Source: an uncultured Eubacteriales bacterium (lineage in GTDB: Bacteria > Bacillota > Clostridia > Oscillospirales > CAG-272). From it: 7,257 nucleotides of DNA. The stretch is from contig URMC01000080.1 of the NCBI GenBank assembly GCA_900548735.1, forward strand, positions 1 through 7,257, given 5' to 3'. How positions within the stretch are numbered: position 1 is the first letter of the stretch; each line of letters opens with the position of its first letter. Below, in pieces: positions 1 to 5,946 of this stretch. The notes beneath the pieces were generated by a model. That model made no database searches, had not been told where the DNA came from, and was given only the letters and a program-made list of their open reading frames with translations. The translations under genes were made by a program, and so were the position numbers.

Positions 1-2345
1 ACATGGCAACCGCCCAGCGGGTCATTCTCGCCGCGCCGAACGAAACGGCGGCGAAAAACGCCGCCGGATTGCTTGCCGAGCACGGCTACCCCGTGCGGCT
101 GTATGACGGCAACGGGGAACTGCCCGCCGAAAAGGAGATTCTGGTAGAATGGCAGGAGCCGACCACAGGGTTTGAGTTGCCGGCGGCAAAAATCGCGGTG
201 CTTTCCCTTGCCGAAGAGCAACGCCGCGGAGGGCTGGATGCCGGTGCCGGAATCCGCCGCGCCAAAAAGAAAAAGGACAGCCGCGCCGCCATTCTTTCTT
301 ATGCCGACCTCACCCCCGGTGACCTGGTGGTGCATGAGGCGCACGGTATCGGACGCTATCTGGGGCTGGAAACGCTGACCATCGACGGCGTGACCCGGGA
401 TTATATCAGTATTCAGTATGCCGGCAGTGACAAACTGTTTCTGCCATGTGACCGGTTGGACGCCGTTTCCAAATACATCGGCGCGCATGCGGACGACGGG
501 CTGGTCAAGCTCTCGCGCTTCGGCGGCGGAGAGTGGAAAAAAGCAAAGGCAAAGGCAAAAGCCGCCGTCAAGGATATGGCAAAGGACCTCATCCGCCTGT
601 ATGCCGAGCGGGAGCGCCGCGCCGGATACGCCTTCCCCCCGGATGACGACTATCAACGCGATTTTGAAGCCGCGTTTGAGTATAACGAAACCGACGGCCA
701 ACTGAACGCCGCCGCCGAAATCAAAGAGGATATGGAAAGCACGGTGCCGATGGATCGCCTGCTTTGCGGAGACGTGGGCTTCGGCAAGACCGAAGTGGCG
801 CTTCGCGCCGCGTATAAAGCGGTGCTGGCGGGCAAACAGGTGGCAATCTTAGTGCCGACCACCATCCTTGCCTTACAGCATTTTCAGACCATCCAGTCCC
901 GCATGCGGGCATTCGGCGTGCAGGTGGATATGGTTTCCCGCTTCCGCACACCCAAACAGCAGGCAACCACGCTCCGGCGGCTGGCACGCGGGGATGTGGA
1001 TATCATCGTGGGCACGCACCGCCTGATTTCGTCGGATGTGAAATTCAGGGATTTGGGTCTGCTGATCATTGACGAGGAACAGCGTTTCGGCGTGGCGCAG
1101 AAAGAAAAAATCAAACAGCTGTCCGGCAATATCGACGTGTTGACCCTCACGGCAACCCCGATCCCCCGCACGCTGAATATGGCAATGAGCGGCATCCGTG
1201 ATATTTCGATTCTGGACGAGGCACCCGGCGACCGGTTGCCGGTGCAGACCTACGTGTTGGAGCACGATGATCTGGTCATCCGTGAGGCGATCCGGCGGGA
1301 ACTGCGCCGCGGCGGGCAGGTGTTTTACCTGCATAATGCGGTAGAAACCATTCATGAGGTGGCGGCGGCGCTCGCCCGCGAGATTCCGGAAGCGCGCATT
1401 ACCGTGGCACACGGGCAGATGGATAAGGACACGCTGGAGCGGATCTGGAGCGATATGGTGGCGGGGGAGATTGACATTCTGGTCAGCACCACCATCATTG
1501 AAACCGGTATTGACGTGCCGAACGCCAATACGCTGATCGTGGATTGCGCGCACCGCCTGGGGCTTTCTCAGTTGCATCAGCTCCGTGGGCGCGTGGGGCG
1601 CTCTCCGAGAAGAGCATATGCCTATTTCACCTATCCGCGCGGGCGCGCGCTCAATGAGTTGCAGCAAAAAAGGCTGGAAGCACTGCGGGAGTACGCAGAG
1701 TTTGGCGCGGGCTTCCGCATTGCCCTGCGCGACCTGGAACTGCGTGGTGCGGGGAACCTCCTCGGCGCCGAACAGCACGGGCATCTGGATGCCATCGGAT
1801 ATGAGCTTTATGTGAAGCTGCTCAATGAGGCAGTGCTGACGGAACGGGGGCAGACGGTAGTCGAAAAGCCGGAATGTGTGGTGTCGCTCTCCTTTGACGC
1901 ATGCCTGCCGGATTCCTACGTGCATGCCGCCACCCAGCGCATGGCGCTGTATAAGCGGATTTCCCTGATTGAGAGCAAAGAGGACCTTCAGGATATGAGC
2001 GATGAACTGCTTGACCGCTACGGGGAGTTGCCGCGTGCGGCGGAAAACCTGTTGCAGATCGCCCGTATCCGGTCGCTGGCAAGGGATTGCGGAATCACGC
2101 AGATCCGTCAGGACGGAGCGGATATTCAGATTCTTTCCCCGAAGATTGATGTGGATATGTGGATGACCCTTTCCGACGCCTTTCCGGGGCGCCTGCGGAT
2201 GATGCTTTCGGGCGCACCGTATATCCGTTATCATATCGCCAAAGGGGAGGACCCGCTCGCCTTTTTGCAGTCCCTGTTTGAAAAATACCGACAAACGGGT
2301 TGCGAAAACGGCAAAAAAGCCCCGGATTCCGCCGGGGAAAAATAA
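1..2345 (+). CDS. mfd: Transcription-repair coupling factor Mfd, 5'-truncated by the window edge
   Basis: Mfd is a cytoplasmic DNA translocase that removes RNA polymerase stalled at DNA lesions and recruits UvrA for nucleotide excision repair. About 780 residues are visible of a family usually near 1,150, so the UvrB-like N-terminal third lies outside the window. The Met codon at position 3 is probably internal, since no ribosome site can be seen. Counting from that Met: the remainder of domain 3 (about 1-95); the CarD-like RNA-polymerase-interacting domain (about 102-160, beginning DLTPGDLVVHEAHGIGRY); the superfamily 2 helicase core with Walker A GDVGFGKT (256-263), DEEQ box (357-360), TATP motif III (383-386), TGIDVP (501-506) and RGRVGR (528-533); the TRG translocation motif around RDLELRGAGNLLG (from 576); and the C-terminal TRCF/D7 domain (about 627-730). 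All visible core motifs are intact. The gene reads into the lipoprotein gene 16 bases downstream, so the two are probably one transcript. Identification is very secure. Confidence 0.97.
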   Translation, partial: MATAQRVILAAPNETAAKNAAGLLAEHGYPVRLYDGNGELPAEKEILVEWQEPTTGFELPAAKIAVLSLAEEQRRGGLDAGAGIRRAKKKKDSRAAILSYADLTPGDLVVHEAHGIGRYLGLETLTIDGVTRDYISIQYAGSDKLFLPCDRLDAVSKYIGAHADDGLVKLSRFGGGEWKKAKAKAKAAVKDMAKDLIRLYAERERRAGYAFPPDDDYQRDFEAAFEYNETDGQLNAAAEIKEDMESTVPMDRLLCGDVGFGKTEVALRAAYKAVLAGKQVAILVPTTILALQHFQTIQSRMRAFGVQVDMVSRFRTPKQQATTLRRLARGDVDIIVGTHRLISSDVKFRDLGLLIIDEEQRFGVAQKEKIKQLSGNIDVLTLTATPIPRTLNMAMSGIRDISILDEAPGDRLPVQTYVLEHDDLVIREAIRRELRRGGQVFYLHNAVETIHEVAAALAREIPEARITVAHGQMDKDTLERIWSDMVAGEIDILVSTTIIETGIDVPNANTLIVDCAHRLGLSQLHQLRGRVGRSPRRAYAYFTYPRGRALNELQQKRLEALREYAEFGAGFRIALRDLELRGAGNLLGAEQHGHLDAIGYELYVKLLNEAVLTERGQTVVEKPECVVSLSFDACLPDSYVHAATQRMALYKRISLIESKEDLQDMSDELLDRYGELPRAAENLLQIARIRSLARDCGITQIRQDGADIQILSPKIDVDMWMTLSDAFPGRLRMMLSGAPYIRYHIAKGEDPLAFLQSLFEKYRQTGCENGKKAPDSAGEK
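2320..2337 (-). terminator. Possible minus-strand intrinsic terminator inside the 3' end of mfd
   Basis: A G+C-only inverted repeat, CCCCGG (2320-2325) and CCGGGG (2332-2337), encloses a six-base loop. Read on the minus strand it is followed, after one base, by TTTTTT (2318-2313), the form of a short intrinsic terminator. On the plus strand it is followed by AAAAATAAG and would not terminate. It lies within the last codons of mfd and no minus-strand gene is recognisable nearby, so a role in stopping antisense transcription is only an inference. The six-base-pair stem is short, and chance is a real alternative. Confidence 0.35.
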
Positions 2346-2349
2346 GAAA

Positions 2350-2357
2350 AGAGGAAG
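2350..2357 (+). promoter_or_regulatory. Ribosome binding site of the PrsA-like lipoprotein gene
   Basis: AGAGGAAG, a purine-rich Shine-Dalgarno-like stretch, ends four bases before the ATG at 2362. It sits just after the mfd stop codon (2343-2345). It fixes the lipoprotein start at 2362 even though the same frame stays open back into mfd. Confidence 0.7.
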
Positions 2358-2361
2358 CTGT

Positions 2362-3651
2362 ATGAAAAAGATACTTTCCGGCGGCGTGCTGCTGTTGCTC
2401 GCGCTGTGTTTGGTGCTTTCCGGGTGCGCGGCGCACGGCAAAACCATGATGACGGCGGGCAAAACCGATATTTCGGTCAACATGTTTGCTCTGTACCTCT
2501 CCCGAATGAAGGGCGACCTCGGGCGCGCCGGACTTTCGGTCAATGACAGCAGTTTTTGGGCAAGCTATATTTCCACCGATAATACCACCTACGCGCAGTA
2601 TTACACCAACCAGGTGCTGGAGGGGCTTCGTCAGATTGCGGCGGCGCTGATCCTTTATGAGGAGGAGGGGCTTTCGCTTTCCAAAGAGGATAAAGAGAAT
2701 ATCGACCTGTGGATCGAGCAGATCATCAAGGACAGCGGTGGCGGCTCCAAAACCAAAGTCAACTCTCTGCTTTCCGCCTACGGCGCCAACCTGACCACCC
2801 TGCGTGACGCCGCCGAGATCGAGGCGAAGGTCGCACAGCTCAAAACCCATCTGTACGGTGAAAACGGCTCCCTGATTGCCGATACCGCAAAAGAGGAGTT
2901 TTACCGCGCGACCTATTTCAGAGGGTATCAGATGCTGATTGCCAACACCTATTATGACCGGGATACCGATGCGCTGGGGCAGACGGTTTATTATGTGCCG
3001 AATGATAAAGGCACCGCAAGTGCAAAAATCGCATATGATACCAAAAGCGGCACCCCGTGCGGCGAAAAGGACAAAAACGGAGACGAAATTTATACCAAGG
3101 ACGGCAAGGTCGGCGGTGCGGTTGCCTATGATACGGAAAACGGCGTGGTGAATTACCGGTACGACTCCAAGGGGGAGCGCATCGTAAAGAAATATACGGA
3201 TGAGCAGATGCAGGAACGCAAGGAATATGCCGAAATCATCATGGAAAAGTGCCGCGGCAACGAAGAACTGTTTGCACAGTACATCAAACAAGGGAGCGAC
3301 AATTCGGAGTTTACCGAAAAATACGCCCCCAACGGGATGTACTTTTCCTCGGAGGCATATACCACGGACGGTATTTTCTCCAACTTTGCCACGGAATTGG
3401 CAAAACTGGAGATCGGAGAAATGACATTGCTGGAATCCGACTCCGGATATTATCTTCTGCAACGTGCCACGCTGGACAGCGCCGCCTGGCAGAACGGGGA
3501 AAACAGCAGTTGGTTTTCCACGTTTACGGAACTGGTGATTGAATACATGCTGCAACAGCGGACAAAGGACTACCTGTCGCAGGTGACTTTGAAGGATGAT
3601 CTGGCAAACAGCATGGATATCACAAAAGTGGAGCCGAACTATTATTACTGA
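2362..3651 (+). CDS. PrsA/SurA-like parvulin-type lipoprotein (peptidyl-prolyl isomerase family), divergent
   Basis: This 429-residue protein is probably anchored to the outer face of the cytoplasmic membrane and helps fold secreted proteins. The start at 2362 gives a textbook lipoprotein signal: MKK, a hydrophobic stretch, and the lipobox LSGC with Cys22. A SurA/PrsA-like helical N-domain follows (about 35-180). A parvulin-type domain is suggested by FRGYQMLI (186-193) as first strand, the helix around EYAEIIMEKC (288-297), the FTEKYAPNGMYF segment (317-328), an LEIGEMTLLES turn, and a final strand GYYLLQ (362-367). Two oddities appear. About 80 residues rich in Tyr, Asp, Gly and Lys (about 199-279) lie between the first strand and helix, and the two histidines typical of active parvulins seem replaced by Gln190 and Tyr364. 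From memory, mfd followed by a foldase gene is common in clostridia. It may be a chaperone rather than an active isomerase. The family call is fairly sure, the enzyme activity is not. Confidence 0.8.
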   Translation: MKKILSGGVLLLLALCLVLSGCAAHGKTMMTAGKTDISVNMFALYLSRMKGDLGRAGLSVNDSSFWASYISTDNTTYAQYYTNQVLEGLRQIAAALILYEEEGLSLSKEDKENIDLWIEQIIKDSGGGSKTKVNSLLSAYGANLTTLRDAAEIEAKVAQLKTHLYGENGSLIADTAKEEFYRATYFRGYQMLIANTYYDRDTDALGQTVYYVPNDKGTASAKIAYDTKSGTPCGEKDKNGDEIYTKDGKVGGAVAYDTENGVVNYRYDSKGERIVKKYTDEQMQERKEYAEIIMEKCRGNEELFAQYIKQGSDNSEFTEKYAPNGMYFSSEAYTTDGIFSNFATELAKLEIGEMTLLESDSGYYLLQRATLDSAAWQNGENSSWFSTFTELVIEYMLQQRTKDYLSQVTLKDDLANSMDITKVEPNYYY

Positions 3652-3670
3652 TTTTGACGGATTGCAAAAA

Positions 3671-3696
3671 CTGCCCGGAACTTCCGGGCAGTTTTT
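3671..3696 (+). terminator. Intrinsic terminator of the mfd-lipoprotein transcript
   Basis: A perfect nine-base-pair stem, CTGCCCGGA (3671-3679) with TCCGGGCAG (3683-3691), has a three-base loop and is followed by TTTTT (3692-3696). AAAAA directly precedes the stem, so it could also work on the minus strand. It begins 19 bases after the lipoprotein stop codon. Confidence 0.9.
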
Positions 3697-3698
3697 AC

Positions 3699-3727
3699 TT
3701 GACAAATTGAAAATAATATGTTAAAAT
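3699..3727 (+). promoter_or_regulatory. Sigma-A promoter of the nucleotide-sugar dehydratase gene
   Basis: A consensus -35 box TTGACA (3699-3704) is followed by a 17-base A+T-rich spacer and -10 box TAAAAT (3722-3727). A TG one base before the -10 box (3719-3720) makes it an extended -10. The predicted start near 3735 gives a leader of about 40 bases. The promoter begins two bases after the T-tract of the preceding terminator. Confidence 0.85.
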
Positions 3728-3761
3728 ATTTTTTGGTGTACAGATCGGACAAAATCGACAC

Positions 3762-3766
3762 GGAGG
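3762..3766 (+). promoter_or_regulatory. Ribosome binding site deciding the dehydratase start
   Basis: GGAGG ends nine bases before the ATG at 3776 but only three bases before the in-frame TTG at 3770. That spacing favours the ATG as the real start. Confidence 0.75.
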
Positions 3767-3775
3767 CATTTGCGG

Positions 3776-5716
3776 ATGAAACGGTTCAGTAAACGGAGAG
3801 CAGAGCTGATGGGCATTGATCTCGGCATTGCCGTGACCTCTTATTACGCCATCATGCTTCTTTATATGCTCAACCGGAACGTGACAGTGAAGGAAAGCGG
3901 CTTTACCGTGCCGAAGCTTGCCGTGTTCTGCGTTTGCCTGCTGGCGGTGCGCTATGCCGCGCGGATTTATCGTTGCATCTGGCGTTACGCCAATGTGAAC
4001 GCATATCTGCGGCTGGTGTGTTGCGATGTGATTGCCGGCGCGGTGTTCTTGGCGGCGGGCAGAATCTACAAGCCGTTCGGCTTGCCGGTGACCTATCATT
4101 TTGTCCTTTCCATGACGGTGCTGATTCTGACGCTGTGTAGCCGGTTTGCGTATCAGCGGCTTTATGCCGTGCGCGGAATCCGGACGGATGAGCGCAGTGA
4201 ACCGCAGTGTGGGGAAAATCACCGGATCAACGTGGTGATTGTGGGTGCCGGAAATATAGGCGCGACATTGGCAGAGTCTTTCCTGCGCAATCCGAAGGCG
4301 CATTATAAGCCCTATTGCTTTGTGGACAAGGATGCGGAGAAGATCGGCAATGAAGTCAACGGGATCCGCGTGTACGCGGATGACGACCGGATTGTGGATC
4401 GTATCAAAGCCATGCCGGTGCAGGAGATTATTGTGGCATTGCCCGAGCTTTCGCCCGCGAAAAAAGACGAAATTTACGAGAAATACAAAAAAACCGACTG
4501 CAGAATCAAATTGTACGATTACTCCATGTCCGAGCCGAGAAAGGCGAGCATCCGGGAGTTTCGGATCGAGGATCTGCTGTTCCGGGACAGTATCAGCATT
4601 ACCAATGAGCGCACTGCAAAATTCTATGCCGGAAAAACGGTGCTGGTTACCGGCGGGGGCGGCAGTATCGGCTCCGAGCTCTGCCGGCAGATTGCCAAGC
4701 AGAAGCCGCGCAAGCTGGTGATTCTGGATATTTACGAAAACAACGCGTATGACATTCAGCAGGAGCTGATTCGTACCTATTGCAATCAGCTGAATCTGGA
4801 AGTGGTGATTGCCTCGGTGAGAGACGAAAAGCGGCTGGACGATGTGTTTGCCGCAGTACGCCCGGAGATCGTGATTCACGCGGCGGCGCACAAGCATGTG
4901 CCCCTGATGGAAAACAACCCCTGTGAGGCGATCAAAAACAACGTGTTCGGCACCTTCAACTGTGCCAACATGGCGGAAAAATACGGCGTGGAAAAGTTTT
5001 TGCTGATTTCCACCGATAAAGCCGTCAACCCCACCAATGTGATGGGCGCCAGCAAGCGGCTGTGTGAAATGGTGATTCAGTGCCGTACCGACAGCAAAAC
5101 CGAGTTTGCGGCGGTGCGTTTCGGCAATGTGCTCGGCTCCAACGGTTCCGTGATTCCGCTGTTCCGCAAACAGATTGAAAAAGGCGGACCCGTCACGCTG
5201 ACGGACAAGCGTATCATTCGGTATTTTATGACCATCCCGGAGGCGGTGCAGCTGGTGCTGGAAACCGGTGCCATGGCGAAAAACGGAGAGTTGTTTGTGC
5301 TGGATATGGGCAAACCCGTCAAGATTCTCGATTTGGCGGAAAACATGATCCGTATGGAGGGATATATCCCGTATCAGGATATTGATATTGTGGAAGTGGG
5401 GCTTCGCCCGGGCGAGAAACTGTATGAGGAACTTCTGATAAAAAGCGCAAATCTCACCAAAACCGATAACGATCTGATTTTCATAGAGCATGATCAGCCA
5501 CTGACGCGCGAAAAGATGGAAGAAAATCTGCGCCTGCTTTGTACGGCAGCGGAGAAGGGGACCCCGGAGGCGGTATACAGCGCTATTCGCGCTACCGTGC
5601 CCACCTACAAAACTCCGGAGGAAGTCAACGAAACCGCCGCCAGCGCCAAGGAAATGCAGGAGGCGGAAACCAAAGCGCAGCCGGAGCGGGAAGTGTGCGG
5701 GAGCGCCGCCGTATAA
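3776..5716 (+). CDS. Membrane-anchored nucleoside-diphosphate-sugar 4,6-dehydratase/epimerase, CapD/PglF/WbpM type
   Basis: Enzymes of this family act on UDP-N-acetylglucosamine-type sugars with NAD(P), usually as 4,6-dehydratases starting the route to surface or protein-linked deoxyaminosugars. The 646-residue length fits the large, membrane-bound form. Four hydrophobic segments (about 12-32, 44-64, 79-95, 107-124) form the membrane domain. A first Rossmann-like domain starts at VVIVGAGNIG (153-162). The catalytic short-chain dehydrogenase domain starts at TGGGGSIG (292-299), continues with HAAAHKHVPLME, and carries STDK (412-415) and MGASK (423-427). Met in place of the usual Tyr of YxxxK, with the TDK group, is known for PglF-type dehydratases. 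RFGNVLGSNGSVIPLF and GLRPGEKLYEEL are further family marks. The last 40 or so residues are Ala/Glu-rich and look like a disordered tail. The gene stands alone, with no other glycan genes in the window, and has its own promoter. The exact substrate cannot be read from the sequence. Confidence 0.93.
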   Translation: MKRFSKRRAELMGIDLGIAVTSYYAIMLLYMLNRNVTVKESGFTVPKLAVFCVCLLAVRYAARIYRCIWRYANVNAYLRLVCCDVIAGAVFLAAGRIYKPFGLPVTYHFVLSMTVLILTLCSRFAYQRLYAVRGIRTDERSEPQCGENHRINVVIVGAGNIGATLAESFLRNPKAHYKPYCFVDKDAEKIGNEVNGIRVYADDDRIVDRIKAMPVQEIIVALPELSPAKKDEIYEKYKKTDCRIKLYDYSMSEPRKASIREFRIEDLLFRDSISITNERTAKFYAGKTVLVTGGGGSIGSELCRQIAKQKPRKLVILDIYENNAYDIQQELIRTYCNQLNLEVVIASVRDEKRLDDVFAAVRPEIVIHAAAHKHVPLMENNPCEAIKNNVFGTFNCANMAEKYGVEKFLLISTDKAVNPTNVMGASKRLCEMVIQCRTDSKTEFAAVRFGNVLGSNGSVIPLFRKQIEKGGPVTLTDKRIIRYFMTIPEAVQLVLETGAMAKNGELFVLDMGKPVKILDLAENMIRMEGYIPYQDIDIVEVGLRPGEKLYEELLIKSANLTKTDNDLIFIEHDQPLTREKMEENLRLLCTAAEKGTPEAVYSAIRATVPTYKTPEEVNETAASAKEMQEAETKAQPEREVCGSAAV

Positions 5717-5743
5717 GTTTTGCGACAAAATTTGCAAAAGCCC

Positions 5744-5772
5744 TTGACAAAGAAAGACTTTTGGTTTATACT
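5744..5772 (+). promoter_or_regulatory. Sigma-A promoter of the thiT leader
   Basis: TTGACA (5744-5749), a 17-base spacer and TATACT (5767-5772) form a near-consensus promoter. Transcription would begin near 5780, just ahead of the TPP aptamer. The -35 box lies only 27 bases after the stop codon of the preceding dehydratase gene. Confidence 0.88.
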
Positions 5773-5793
5773 CTTACCCGAAAACCGCATAGA

Positions 5794-5883
5794 AATCGGG
5801 GGTGCTGCCATAGGGCGGCTGAGACGGGCAACTGCCCGAACCCTTTCACCTGATACGGATAATGCCGGCGTAGGGAAGAGATC
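5794..5883 (+). ncRNA. TPP riboswitch aptamer (THI box)
   Basis: This leader RNA element binds thiamine pyrophosphate and represses the gene below it. The conserved pieces occur in the right order: GGGGGTGC (5798-5805), GGCTGAGA (5817-5824), AACCCTTTCACCTGAT (5839-5854), GGATAATGCC (5857-5866) and GCGTAGGGA (5868-5876). The expected helices can be drawn. GCTGCC (5804-5809) pairs with GGCGGC (5814-5819). CGGGC (5825-5829) pairs with GCCCG (5834-5838) as an extra hairpin. CGG (5856-5858) pairs with CCG (5865-5867), and a short closing stem near 5795-5797/5880-5882 completes the fold. Its position between promoter, terminator and thiT supports control by transcription attenuation. Confidence 0.96.
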
Positions 5884-5894
5884 TTGAAAATCTG

Positions 5895-5931
5895 TTTGCC
5901 GCACGGAGATTTCCGTGCGGCAAATTTTTTT
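5895..5931 (+). terminator. Riboswitch-controlled intrinsic terminator before thiT
   Basis: A perfect 13-base-pair stem, TTTGCCGCACGGA (5895-5907) with TCCGTGCGGCAAA (5912-5924), has a four-base loop GATT and is followed by seven T (5925-5931). It lies between the TPP aptamer and the thiT ribosome site, so it is the expression platform. When TPP is bound, this hairpin should form and stop transcription. Confidence 0.93.
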
Positions 5932-5932
5932 C

Positions 5933-5939
5933 AAGGAGG
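5933..5939 (+). promoter_or_regulatory. Ribosome binding site of thiT
   Basis: AAGGAGG ends seven bases before ATG 5947. It rules out the upstream in-frame ATG at 5884, which lies inside the riboswitch expression platform and would add 21 residues. It begins one base after the terminator T-tract and is outside the hairpin, so control is by termination rather than by hiding this site. Confidence 0.88.
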
Positions 5940-5946
5940 CATTTTT

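Noticed and set aside
3..5. ATG at the left edge as the start of mfd
   Set aside because: The protein from here lacks the N-terminal third of Mfd and begins within a normal Mfd domain. It is an internal Met in a gene cut by the window edge.
541..566. Short repeated GCAAAG-like units
   Set aside because: They encode a Lys/Ala helix that is normal at this place in Mfd, so this is not a separate repeat element.
3770..3772. TTG as the start of the dehydratase gene
   Set aside because: It lies only three bases from GGAGG, while the ATG at 3776 has normal spacing and fits the family N-terminus.
873..5737. Long open frames on the minus strand opposite mfd, the lipoprotein and the dehydratase
   Set aside because: Their translations are rich in His, Arg, Gln and Pro with no recognisable domain. 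They lie wholly opposite secure genes and are best explained by the codon bias of G+C-rich genes.
5718..5739. Hairpin TTTTGC/GCAAAA as a terminator of the dehydratase gene
   Set aside because: The stem is A+T-rich and six base pairs long, with a ten-base loop and no following T-tract.
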